Positions 14,464 through 22,209 of a stretch of DNA of 23,894 bases are shown in pieces. The notes beneath the pieces were generated by a model that saw only the letters and a list, made by a program, of their open reading frames with translations, searched no databases and was not told the DNA's origin. Position 1 is the first letter of the stretch. Each line of letters begins with the position of its first letter. Both the position numbers and the translations under genes were made by a program. The stretch comes from CAYQMF01 sp964418595 (GTDB taxonomy: Bacteria > Planctomycetota > UBA1135 > UBA2386): positions 1 to 23,894 of the forward strand of contig CAYQMF010000112.1 in the NCBI GenBank assembly GCA_964418595.1, written 5' to 3'.

Positions 14464-16710
14464 ATGCTCGAACCAGCGTCGATCGTGTCCTCGCCGACCC
14501 CGGCAGGAAGTCTCGTCCGTTCCGCTCCCCGTTGCCAGCCGTCGGACCACCGCGCGCGGCGGTGGTGGCCGCGCGCGATGTCGCACTGCGCGGTCGCCGC
14601 CTGGTCGGCGTCCTTGGCGCTGGGTCAGGGGGGGACCTGGGCGCCGCGCCCCTCGATGCCGACGGGGCGGTACAGCGCGCGGGCGGTGGAGGTCGGCGGC
14701 AAGGTGTACGTGGTCGGGGGTGTGGTGAGCGCGTGCGGGCGCACGGCCGCGCTGGAATCGTTCGATCCTGCGACCGGCCTGTGGAGCAGCAAGACGCCGA
14801 TGCCGACCGCGCGCGGCACGTGCGGGGCGGGCGTGATCGGCGGCAAGATCTACGTGGTGGGCGGCGAGAGCGGCTGCTCGACGACCTTCGCGACCAACGA
14901 GGTCTACGATCCGATCACCGACGCGTGGCAGCCACGGGCGCCGCTGCCGAGCCCGCGCTACCACCACGGGGTGGGTGTGGTGAACGGCATCCTGTACGTG
15001 GTGGGCGGGGCATTGGCCGGGGCGCCGCAGGCGACGATGTTCGCCTACGACCCGGTGAGCAATGCGTGGACCACGAAGGCGCCGATGCCGACGGCGCGCT
15101 ACGGGCTCGCGGTGGCGGTGCTGAACGGCATCCTCTACGCGTGCGGCGGCAACAACCCCGGCAGCCAGGCGGTGGAGGCATACGATCCGCTGACCAACAC
15201 CTGGCAGGCGAAGGCGTCGATGCCGGTGCCGGTCGTCTGGACGAGCGCGGCGTCCGCCGGTGGCCGGGTGTACGTGGTGGGCGGTGAGACCCCCCAAGGA
15301 GCGGGCATCGTGCAGGGCTACGACCCGTGCACCGACACCTGGTCGCTCGCCTCGCCGCTGCCGACACCGCGCATTGAACTCACCTCGGTCGCCGCCGGCG
15401 GCCTGCTCTACGCGATCGGTGGTACTCCGCAGGGCAGCACCGCCTACCTCGCCGTGGTGGAAGCGTTCACGCCCGAGGCGCTCGGCGGGGCCTGGGCGTT
15501 GCGCCCCTCGATGCCGACGGGACGGTACAGCGCGCGGGCGGTGGAGGTCGGCGGCAAGGTGTACGTGGTCGGGGGCGTGGTGAGCGCGTGCGGGCGCACG
15601 GCCGCGCTGGAATCGTTCGATCCTGCGACCGGCCTGTGGAGCAGCAAGACGCCGATGCCGACCGCGCGCGGCACGTGCGGGGCGGGCGTGATCGGCGGCA
15701 AGATCTACGTGGTGGGCGGCGAGAGCGGCTGCTCGACGACCTTCGCGACCAACGAGGTCTACGATCCGATCACCGACGCGTGGCAGCCACGGGCGCCGCT
15801 GCCGAGCCCGCGCTACCACCACGGGGTGGGTGTGGTGAACGGCATCCTGTACGTGGTGGGCGGGGCATTGGCCGGGGCGCCGCAGGCGACGATGTTCGCC
15901 TACGACCCGGTGAGCAATGCGTGGACCACGAAGGCGCCGATGCCGACGGCGCGCTACGGGCTCGCGGTGGCGGTGCTGAACGGCATCCTCTACGCGTGCG
16001 GCGGCAACAACCCCGGCAGCCAGGCGGTGGAGGCATACGATCCGCTGACCAACACCTGGCAGGCGAAGGCGTCGATGCCGGTGCCGGTCGTCTGGACGAG
16101 CGCGGCGTCCGCCGGTGGCCGGGTGTACGTGGTGGGCGGTGAGACCCCCCAAGGAGCGGGCATCGTGCAGGGCTACGACCCGTGCACCGACACCTGGTCG
16201 CTCGCCTCGCCGCTGCCGACACCGCGCATTGAACTCACCTCGGTCGCCGCCGGCGGCCTGCTCTACGCGATCGGTGGTACTCCGCAGGGCAGCACCGCCT
16301 ACCTCCCCGTGGTGGAGTCACTCGCGCCGTTGGCCGTGGTCAGCACCGGCAGGGGCTGTACCGGCGGTGGTGCCGCCCCGCTCGCGATCGGCACCAACGC
16401 CCTGCCGAGGATCCCCGCGCCGCCGTTCGCAATCGCCATCGGCGGCGGTCCCGCGAATGCGCCGACGGCTCTCATGCTCGCGGCGGACCTCTCGGTCGTA
16501 CCGATTCCGATCGGCAGTGGCTGCTTCGTGTTCGCCAACCCGTTCACGCTGCTCGTGACCCTGCCGGCGGCTCAGCCTTCGACACCGCTGCCTCTGCCCA
16601 ACCTCGCCGACCTGGTGGGCAGATCGCTGGTGCTCCAGGGAGCCGCGGTGAACCCGACCAACCTGGCCCTGGCCACATCCAACGCGCTGACGCTGGGTTT
16701 CTCACGCTGA
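14464..16710 (+). CDS. Secreted double Kelch-propeller protein
   Basis: A 748-residue exported protein. The ATG used has AGAGG upstream; an in-frame ATG at 14578 would give a short signal peptide (MSHCAVAAWSASLALGQ). From the upstream start the signal has a long Arg-rich front (HRARRWWPRAM). The body is two nearly identical 285-residue blocks, each with six Kelch blades (cores VYVVGGVV, IYVVGGES, LYVVGGAL, LYACGGNN, VYVVGGET, LYAIGGTP), so each block forms one full six-bladed propeller. The last 130 residues, beginning GRGCTGGG, form a hydrophobic beta-rich tail like that of the 3219-6833 protein. No enzyme residues are evident; a binding role outside the cell is likely. It follows the kinase-FGE gene by 54 bases and converges with the sigma gene at 16754. 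Confidence 0.88.
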   Translation: MLEPASIVSSPTPAGSLVRSAPRCQPSDHRARRWWPRAMSHCAVAAWSASLALGQGGTWAPRPSMPTGRYSARAVEVGGKVYVVGGVVSACGRTAALESFDPATGLWSSKTPMPTARGTCGAGVIGGKIYVVGGESGCSTTFATNEVYDPITDAWQPRAPLPSPRYHHGVGVVNGILYVVGGALAGAPQATMFAYDPVSNAWTTKAPMPTARYGLAVAVLNGILYACGGNNPGSQAVEAYDPLTNTWQAKASMPVPVVWTSAASAGGRVYVVGGETPQGAGIVQGYDPCTDTWSLASPLPTPRIELTSVAAGGLLYAIGGTPQGSTAYLAVVEAFTPEALGGAWALRPSMPTGRYSARAVEVGGKVYVVGGVVSACGRTAALESFDPATGLWSSKTPMPTARGTCGAGVIGGKIYVVGGESGCSTTFATNEVYDPITDAWQPRAPLPSPRYHHGVGVVNGILYVVGGALAGAPQATMFAYDPVSNAWTTKAPMPTARYGLAVAVLNGILYACGGNNPGSQAVEAYDPLTNTWQAKASMPVPVVWTSAASAGGRVYVVGGETPQGAGIVQGYDPCTDTWSLASPLPTPRIELTSVAAGGLLYAIGGTPQGSTAYLPVVESLAPLAVVSTGRGCTGGGAAPLAIGTNALPRIPAPPFAIAIGGGPANAPTALMLAADLSVVPIPIGSGCFVFANPFTLLVTLPAAQPSTPLPLPNLADLVGRSLVLQGAAVNPTNLALATSNALTLGFSR
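14641..16315 (+). repeat. Tandem 855-bp duplication of a whole propeller
   Basis: Unit 1 begins at 14641 and unit 2 at 15496, exactly 855 bases (285 codons) apart. About 820 bases of each (to 15460 and 16315) are aligned with no indels. By eye only about five bases differ: two in the ccg/ttg codon near the start, two single changes soon after, and one at the last Ala/Pro codon. The protein blocks differ in one residue internally (Pro to Leu) and one at the edge. This marks a very recent duplication or ongoing gene conversion. Confidence 0.95.
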
Positions 16711-16719
16711 ACCCGCAGA

Positions 16720-16736
16720 CGCTCCGCGGGGGAGCG
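16720..16736 (+). terminator. Possible GC-rich hairpin between convergent genes
   Basis: The arms CGCTCC and GGAGCG flank a five-base loop ten bases after the stop codon of the propeller gene, ahead of the convergent sigma-gene end at 16754. Only a short pyrimidine tail follows and there is no T run, so intrinsic termination is uncertain. Confidence 0.35.
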
Positions 16737-16753
16737 CTTCCGACAGCGCGGAC

Positions 16754-17488
16754 TCAGCTTCCTTCGTCCGCGCGCGCCGAACGCGTGAGGGTGATGGCGA
16801 GCGCCGGCAGGATCCGGACCGCCCACTCCTTGCGCACGGCCTCGGCGCTGGCGGCGCCGACCTCGGTGGCGATCTCGGCCCACTCCGCGCCGGCGAAGAA
16901 CCGCCACAGGACGATGGTGTGATCGCGATCCGGAAGGCCCGCGAGCGCCGCGGCGACGGTTCGGCGCGCGTGTCGCTGCTCGTACTCGGTCTGCGGCCCA
17001 GGACCGCCATACTGCAGGAACCCGGTCGCTATGGTGGTGCCCGCGACCGTCGTGACCGATTCGGGCATGGGCTGCTCGCGCGCAGCGCGGCGCCGGCCGG
17101 CACGCCAGTAGTCGGCGCGGTCCCGGACCACGTTCGCGCCGATCTGCGCCATCCAGGCGAGCACCGACCCCGGCCCCCGATACTCGAACGCCGGCAGCTT
17201 GGTGAGCACCGTCAGCGCCGCCTCCTGCAGCACGTCGTCGAGCTCGGCATCGAGCCGGCTGCGCAGTGCCGGCTCCAGCCCGGACCTGATCCGTCCGGCG
17301 ACCAGCACCTCGAGCAACCCCTGATAGCGCAACCAGAGCCGCTCGAACGCCGCGGCATCGCCAGCCCGAATCCGATCGAGGTCGGCGCGGGTGCGCGCGG
17401 AATCGGGGACCGGTCGCAGTGGGTCCTGCGCGCCGGCGGCCGCCCCGTGGTCGGAGGAGGGGACTGAGTCCGCAGGGTCGAGAGGCAT
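16754..17488 (-). CDS. ECF-type RNA polymerase sigma factor
   Basis: A 244-residue sigma factor of a different subgroup from the one at 2575. An N-terminal extension (1-35, Pro/Asp-rich) precedes region 2 (about 40-125: DAAAFERLWLRYQGLLEVLV, DDVLQEAALTVLTKLP and GSVLAWMAQIGANVVRDRADYWR). A linker of about 40 residues precedes region 4 (about 180-240: ALAGLPDRDHTIVLWRFFAG, then WAEIATEVGAASAEAVRKEW). The ATG opening MPLDPADS is chosen because AAGGA sits eight bases upstream. That Shine-Dalgarno overlaps the stop of the preceding gene, indicating translational coupling. No anti-sigma gene is adjacent; the nearest candidates for input are the upstream secreted protein and the kinase at 11029. 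Confidence 0.9.
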   Translation of the reverse strand: MPLDPADSVPSSDHGAAAGAQDPLRPVPDSARTRADLDRIRAGDAAAFERLWLRYQGLLEVLVAGRIRSGLEPALRSRLDAELDDVLQEAALTVLTKLPAFEYRGPGSVLAWMAQIGANVVRDRADYWRAGRRRAAREQPMPESVTTVAGTTIATGFLQYGGPGPQTEYEQRHARRTVAAALAGLPDRDHTIVLWRFFAGAEWAEIATEVGAASAEAVRKEWAVRILPALAITLTRSARADEGS

Positions 17489-17495
17489 TGGTAAA

Positions 17496-17501
17496 TCCTT
17501 A
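17496..17501 (-). promoter_or_regulatory. TAAGGA: stop codon overlapping Shine-Dalgarno
   Basis: On the minus strand the TAA stop of the secreted-protein gene runs into AAGGA, eight bases before the sigma ATG. Ribosomes finishing the first gene are placed to start the second. Confidence 0.7.
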
Positions 17502-18013
17502 GGGGAACTTCGCGCCACCCCACTGTTGCAAGCCGTTGTGCGGTGCGCGCGACGTCGTCCCGCCGGCGATCACGAGGTCGCCGTTCGCGTTCCAGGCCTC
17601 CCCGGCGCAGAGGAGATCGCCGAGATCCGGGGCGAGACAGTGCCAGAAGTTCCAGAACTGCCTGGTCGCCGGATCCGGATCTATGATCGAGTAGCGGATG
17701 ACCCGGGTCTCGCCCTGTCCCGTTCCTCGGCCGACGTAGTCGATGTAGTCCCACACCAACACGTGCCCCTGGTGCGCGCCCTTCGGGATCAGTGCCATGT
17801 GGATGGCCTCGAAGCAGGTCGGCCAGGTTGGCCGCGGTTGAGTGCCGCAGTTGAGGATCACTGGGCGTCCGCCATGGTTGAATGGCGCTTCCCAGGCACG
17901 CACGACGCACGGGTCCACTGCGCCGGTCCTTGTCCGGCCAGTGCGGTGGCGACGGCTACGAGCCAACCGGTCGAGATCAGCGGAAACTCGAGGACGGAGC
18001 ACGGACGGCGCAT
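17499..18013 (-). pseudogene. Short secreted galactose-oxidase-like protein, frameshifted
   Basis: A protein of about 170 residues read in two frames. The ATG at 18013 has GAGG just upstream and opens a signal peptide (MRRPCSVLEFPLISTGW, then LVAVATALAGQGPAQW). The frame changes at about 17890-17910, after which the mature part reads WEAPFNHGGRPVILNCGT, HVLVWDYIDYVG and LCAGEAWNANGDLVIAGGT. The last piece resembles the first blades of galactose-oxidase/Kelch-type propellers, which are normally far longer. The gene ends after WGGAKFP at a stop that overlaps the sigma-factor Shine-Dalgarno, so the short form may be genuine. It is probably cotranscribed with that sigma gene. The frameshift could be decay or a sequencing error. 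Confidence 0.6.
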
Positions 18014-18151
18014 GGGACCTCGGTGATGACTCGTTTCGGGAGTCGTGTTCGGCATGAAGGATGGAGGCCGATCCCCGAGCGTCTGGAGCGAGTTGGCCGG
18101 CTACCAGAGCGCGGAGGATTCCAGGGTTGGGGCTCGGTCAACGACATCATG

Positions 18152-19110
18152 CTAACGGGGCTCCGCTCCAGCCCAAATGCCGTTAAGCTCCACGACGTCC
18201 CTTGGGACCCCAGCGAGGTCCAGGCTTGAAGGACCGCCGTGGGCATGATCGTCCCGGTCGTCGCTCGTCGCGAGTTCTGGCGATGCGTTCGAGGAGTCGA
18301 GGCAGACAGTGGAGAGCTCGTTGAGGATCGTGGAGGCATCGCCGTCTCGCTCGCGGAAGCCGTGGATCGCCTCGAAGGAGTGGGTCGCCGGGACCCTGAC
18401 GACGAAGTCGACTCCGTGATCGAGCAGGATCCGCAGCATCTCGTGGCAGGGGGTAGCCACGATCGAGGATCAGGACGTCTCCGGCCCGGACGATGTCGAG
18501 GTGACCGAGCAGCATCTCGCGCACCATTGCGACCGATCACGACGTCGCTCGGGACCTGTGGCATCACGTTGGCGAGGCAACTGATGGTCGCCTGCGGGAC
18601 GTGGCCACCCTCGGGCCTGCCGAAGCTGGCATCGAGCTCCTCGCTTCGTTGCAGGTTGACCTTGCAGCCATCGACGGCAAACACCCGGCGACCGTTCCAC
18701 CGCGACACAGAGCGGAACGAGTCGTCCATCTTGGCAGCGGCACCGTGCAGGACTTGGCGGAGCAGTCGTCCGAGACCTTGGCCCGCGCCTGACAGAAAGC
18801 GGAGGCCGACACGGGCTTCTCGGTGGGCAGCGGCACATCGTGCGAAGCGTACTGGTCCCAGAACGCGTCGAGGATGTGACGGTAGCCCCGTCGATTGCCG
18901 TCGCCCACCATGAACAGCAACAGCACCACCAGCAGATCGGGAGTCAGCGTCCCGTCGCGGCTGAGGTCGCGCGCCCTCAGACGCTGGCTCGGGTTGCTCG
19001 CGCTCGTGAGAAGCGAAGAGACCAGCTCAAGAAGTTGACGAGAGTTGCCTGGGGTGGCACAAATCTTCTGCCACCGGCGTGCCAAGTTGCATGAAAACCG
19101 CCTCGTTGTT
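18152..19110 (-). mobile_element. IS4-type transposase remnant with several frameshifts
   Basis: Pieces of one DDE transposase lie in order on the minus strand in changing frames. The N-terminal part (to about 18775) has RQLLELVSSLLT, LTPDLLVVLLLFMV and SASAFCQARAKVS. The next (about 18770-18535) has VFAVDGCKVNLQRSEELDAS with the first catalytic Asp. The next (about 18535-18460) has HLDIVRAGDVLILDRGYP with the second Asp. The last (18460-18152) has LLDHGVDFVVRVPATHS and ends near VPRDVVELNGIWAGAEPR. The C-terminal catalytic Glu region is damaged or missing. At least three frame changes make it inactive as read. I could not find the terminal inverted repeats or target duplication, so the element borders are approximate. 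Confidence 0.75.
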
Positions 19111-19228
19111 TCTGACTGGCGTCCATGAGATGACGTGACTGCCACATCCTGACAGAGCGACGATGCAATCGCACGCGTCCTCGCGACGAACATGCGCCCC
19201 GTGAACCCCGCAGGTCCGCGTCGCAACG

Positions 19229-19691
19229 TCACTCACGATGCTCAACGACATTGGGTCCCGCTCCCGCTTCCGCTTCCTGCGCCTTCGCGAGCTTCACCAG
19301 CATCGCCGCGATGCGTTCGAGGATCGCCTTCCCATCGGAGTGAAGCTCGGGTGGAACAAGCTTCAAGCGCAGGCATACATCGAGGATTGCCGCGCTCTCC
19401 GTAGTCGAGCCTACAGCGATCATGGAGTAGCGCCGCTTGTCGGGCTTCGAGAACTTGCCAGCGCCCTCGGCAAGATTGAGGACGATCGATGTCGAGGCAC
19501 GCTCGAGCTGTCTGCGACGACTTGATGCGCACCCGCCACTCGCCGCTGCTTCGACTCGTCTCCCGGTAGGCGACGAACGCGTAGTCACAGTCGAGGACGG
19601 CGTCGTACGCGTCCATGTAGCCGAGTTCGGCGTAGACCGTCCCGGAGTCGGAGTCGGGGGTGTGCAGCCGGCGAGCTCGAGAGGTGGTCAT
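19229..19691 (-). pseudogene. Four-helix-bundle (23S rRNA insert-type) protein, frameshifted
   Basis: The gene encodes a small helical protein of the family first seen in 23S rRNA intervening sequences and now found widely as stand-alone genes of unknown role. The first half (ATG at 19691) reads MDAYDAVLDCDYAFVAYRET and SSGEWRVRIKSS. The second half, in another frame from about 19520, has the family hallmark RQLERASTSIVLNLAEGAGK followed by RRYSMIAVGSTTESAAILD. The switch is at about 19505-19530. The span of 463 bases is one more than a multiple of three, pointing to one extra base. AAGGA lies seven bases before the ATG, within a block shared with the cupin leader. It lies among transposase fragments and next to doxX and marR genes on the same strand. 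Confidence 0.7.
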
Positions 19692-19707
19692 GGGTGTGTC
19701 CTTGGGC
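19692..19707 (-). promoter_or_regulatory. Leader block with Shine-Dalgarno, shared with the cupin gene
   Basis: On the minus strand gcccaaggacacaccc lies directly before the ATG. AAGGA is the likely ribosome-binding site. Fifteen of 16 bases match the leader of the cupin gene at 2417-2432. Confidence 0.45.
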
Positions 19708-19772
19708 GGCAGTGGTGGCCGCGGGGGGACACGGCGTCACGACGGGCCGAGGGCGGACAGAATCCGCGCCGG

Positions 19773-20267
19773 TCAGGCCCCGCGCCCGGCTAGCACCCCG
19801 TCGAGCGACCACCGGCCGCCGCCGGCGAGCGCGAGTGCCGCTGCCATCCCGATGACGAGAAGGTGGTACTCGTAGCCTTCACCGGCCTGCTGCCCCGACC
19901 AGTTCATGAGGAAGCCGTGGGGGAGGTGCACGGTGATGATGGCGCCCAGCATGATGCCGATGAACCCGGCGGCGACGAGCCGGGTGCCGAGTCCGAGCAG
20001 GAGCAGGACCGGGCCCAGCAACTCGAGCAGGATCACGCCGGCGGCGACCGGACTCGGCAGGCCGACGCTCTCGCCGGTGAGGAAGCCCATCGTGCCCGAC
20101 CAGCCGTAGCCGCCGAAGGCGCCGACGGTCTTCTGCAGACCGTGCGGCAGCATCACGATGGCCAGGACCAGGCGCAGCGCGAAGGGGGCAGGCGCGCGAT
20201 CGGTGCCGAGGAGGAGGGGGAGGATGCGGCGCTGGGTGGAGGCCGCGACAGTTGGAAGACGGGTCAT
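19773..20267 (-). CDS. DoxX-family membrane protein
   Basis: A 164-residue inner-membrane protein. After a short cytoplasmic N-terminus (MTRLPTVAASTQRRILP) four hydrophobic helices are visible: LRLVLAIVMLPHGLQK, AAGVILLELLGPVLLLLGLG, LVAAGFIGIMLGAIITVHL and YHLLVIGMAAALALA. The LPHGLQK and GFLMNWSGQQAGEGYEYHLL segments are typical of DoxX/DoxD-like proteins, which are linked to quinone or thiol redox processes in some species; the exact role is often unknown. The start is the ATG at 20267, since the upstream frame belongs to the MarR gene in another phase. It follows the MarR gene by 64 bases on the same strand and is probably controlled by it. Confidence 0.85.
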   Translation of the reverse strand: MTRLPTVAASTQRRILPLLLGTDRAPAPFALRLVLAIVMLPHGLQKTVGAFGGYGWSGTMGFLTGESVGLPSPVAAGVILLELLGPVLLLLGLGTRLVAAGFIGIMLGAIITVHLPHGFLMNWSGQQAGEGYEYHLLVIGMAAALALAGGGRWSLDGVLAGRGA

Positions 20268-20331
20268 TGGTTGAGCAGTCAAGTAGATGGCGCGAAGCGC
20301 CGGAACGAACGGGAGGGGATGCCGTGGCCGA

Positions 20332-20847
20332 TCAGCCGAGCGACTGGCGAAGGCGCTCGAGCAGGTCCGCGAGGATGCGGGTGTCAGCCTTGGAGAGGCC
20401 CGCGAAGGACGCGTCGTCAACGGCCTCGATCGGCGCGTCGAGGTTGCCGAGCATGTCGAGCCCGGCGGCGGTGATCTGGCAGAAGACCTGGCGTCGGTCG
20501 GCGGGGCTGCGGAGGCGGCGGACCAGGTTCTTCGCTTCCAACCGATCCAGCAGGCGCGTGATGCCCGGCGCCCGCTCCACCATGCGTTCGCCGATGGCCA
20601 GGGTGGGTAGCCCGTCCGCGCCGGCGCCACGAAGGATGCGGAGCACGTTGTACTGCTGGACGGTGAGGTCCCCGTGGCGCGCGAGCACATCGGCGACGCG
20701 ATTGCGGACGACCTCGGCCGCCAGGAGGAGGGCGATCGCCGCCTCATGCCCGAGGGAGCGGAAGGGCTTGGTCTGCCGGATCGCATCGCGCGTGCTCTGC
20801 GCGATCCTGTCGCGGGTCTTCTGCGGTGATGTCGGCTTGCGGGTCAT
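20332..20847 (-). CDS. MarR-family transcriptional regulator
   Basis: A 171-residue winged-helix regulator. MarR proteins bind palindromic operators as dimers and release DNA on binding a phenolic ligand or on oxidation. The N-terminal helices include LGHEAAIALLLAAEVVRNRVADVL. The DNA-binding part has LTVQQYNVLRILRGAG, PTLAIGERMVERAPGITRLLDRLE and the wing KNLVRRLRSPADRRQVFCQIT. The C-terminal dimerisation helix is LSKADTRILADLLERLRQSL. The ATG opening MTRKPTSPQK is used; an in-frame ATG at 20901 would add 18 residues but would run through the operator. It is the first gene of a likely two-gene unit with the DoxX protein. One Cys (in VFCQIT) lies in the wing region. Confidence 0.9.
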   Translation of the reverse strand: MTRKPTSPQKTRDRIAQSTRDAIRQTKPFRSLGHEAAIALLLAAEVVRNRVADVLARHGDLTVQQYNVLRILRGAGADGLPTLAIGERMVERAPGITRLLDRLEAKNLVRRLRSPADRRQVFCQITAAGLDMLGNLDAPIEAVDDASFAGLSKADTRILADLLERLRQSLG

Positions 20848-20857
20848 GGCGGGGGAG

Positions 20858-20887
20858 ACGTTAGGTTCCGATAGTTGACAGGTCAAC
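20858..20887 (-). promoter_or_regulatory. marR promoter with palindromic operator
   Basis: On the minus strand TTGACC (20881-20886) is a good -35 element. TAACGT (20858-20863) is a weak -10, 17 bases away. The -35 lies within a perfect palindrome GTTGAC-CT-GTCAAC (20874-20887), a typical MarR-type site. A second short palindrome GACATGTC lies at 20892-20899. The layout suggests autorepression. Transcription would start within a few bases of the ATG, giving an almost leaderless mRNA. Confidence 0.55.
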
Positions 20888-20897
20888 GAGCGACATG

Positions 20898-22010
20898 TCA
20901 CCGAAGACAGTTTTTTTCACCCGATCTCCCGCAGGCCTCCTCCCCTGCGCCATGGCCGCGCCGAAGTCGGCGATCACCAGCGAGCCAGGGGCGCTCGTTG
21001 GGCGCGACGCCGGCGAGCGAGAGGCCCACGCAACCCGCGCCGACGACGCTCGCCTCGGCGACCGGGGCGGCCTGGTAGTGGCACGTGCCGGCGATCGTCC
21101 CGGTGCCCGACGAGTTCTGCCCACCACCTTGTATATCCGACCCAACGCCGGGATGAACGCGCCGAGGTAGCGGCTGATGCGGCCGACGACCGGATCGTTC
21201 GTCCCGAAAGGCGGCCGCGCCGTAGAGCTCCCACGCGCCGGTGATGCACTCGAACTCGCTACACCAGGTCGAGGGCGAGCCCCCGTAGTCGTTGCCGTAC
21301 TGCCCGCCGCCACCGGTGTTCGGGACGCTGATGCCCTGACCGTCCTGCAGCACGACGCGTCGCCGCAGCGGATCGTAGATGGCCTGGTTGGCAGTGGTGC
21401 CGTGCGGGAAGGTGTTCGTGACGAAGGCGACCCAGTCGGCTCCCGTCCAGCGCCACGCGTCGAGGTGGCGGATCTCGGGCGGGGTGGTCGCGTCGGAGCC
21501 GGCGCACAGGAACACGTCGCCGTAGTTCGAGCGGGTGACGAGGCTGTGCAGCCGGCGACGCGGCGGCACGGTGTTGGGGCTGAGTTGGTTCCAGTTGCCG
21601 CCGACGAGCAACCAGGTCTGGTCGGATGGCGCGCTGCCGATAACGTCCTCACCGCCGAACAGAAGGATCCCGTTCCAGGGTTTCAGGTCGGCTCGAAGGT
21701 CATCGCCGAGAACCGTCGTGCCGACGGCGACGCGGCGGGGTTGACGTTGGTCCAGGCGTTGGTGGTCGGATCCCACTCCCAGGTGTCGCCGAACAGGTTG
21801 CCGGCGCCGTCGTCGTCGCCGAACACGACCAGCTTGTTGGACGCGAAGTTCCACGCCACGCAGGCACCGCCACGCGCGGGCGGCGACCCGGCTGCGTCCT
21901 CGGCCGTCTTCAGGGTCCAGGACGTGCCGTCGAACTCGTAGAGCGCGTTCAGGACCGTCGTGCCCGCGTTGCTCGACCGGCCGCCGAACACGTACATCTT
22001 GTCGAGTAGT
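20898..22010 (-). pseudogene. Broken secreted Kelch-propeller gene
   Basis: A third propeller gene, missing its start and broken by several frame changes. Reading from about 22010 down, the blades are DKMYVFGGRSSNAG, LVVFGDDDGAGNLFGDTWEW, then after a shift near 21685 GILLFGGEDVIGSAPSDQTW, DVFLCAGSDATTPPEIRHLD and RRVVLQDGQGIS. Further shifts at about 21205, 21135 and 20990 are needed to follow GTNDPVVGRISRYLGAFIP, GTCHYQAAPVAEASVVGAGC and GSLVIADFGAAMAQG. The last pieces resemble the start of the shared C-terminal tail, cut short. No signal peptide is found; the N-terminal edge lies close to the IS91 element, which may have removed it. The DTWEW blades match those of the 3219-6833 protein. 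Confidence 0.7.
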
Positions 22011-22209
22011 AGGTGAATCAAGCTGCGTGTTGGGGACGTAGCGGGGGAGTGTTCGTCGTTGGAGTCGGGGTTGGAGCGTGTAGATGTCGGAGTCTCCCGA
22101 GGACGAGGAAGGGGTCGTTCTCGCTGGTATCGGCGGGCTTCGGCGATGGGGGACGGAGTCTCCCCCTGGCGCGACGCGAGGAGCGTGCAGCGCGTGACCG
22201 GGGGTCGGT
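22011..22209. other. Junction between propeller remnant and IS91 transposase
   Basis: About 200 bases without a supported gene. They should include the end of the IS91-type element beyond its transposase stop codon. A CAAG tetranucleotide, one of the targets known for IS91, occurs at 22018-22021 on the plus strand, but the orientation and exact element end could not be confirmed. Confidence 0.35.

Noticed and set aside
14458..16152. Minus-strand 564-codon open frame with an internal repeat
   Set aside because: The repeat only mirrors the duplicated Kelch block on the plus strand; the product is Arg/His-rich.
14641..16315. CRISPR array or short-spacer repeat
   Set aside because: There are only two units, 855 bases each, coding in frame for propeller blades; no short repeat and spacer pattern exists.
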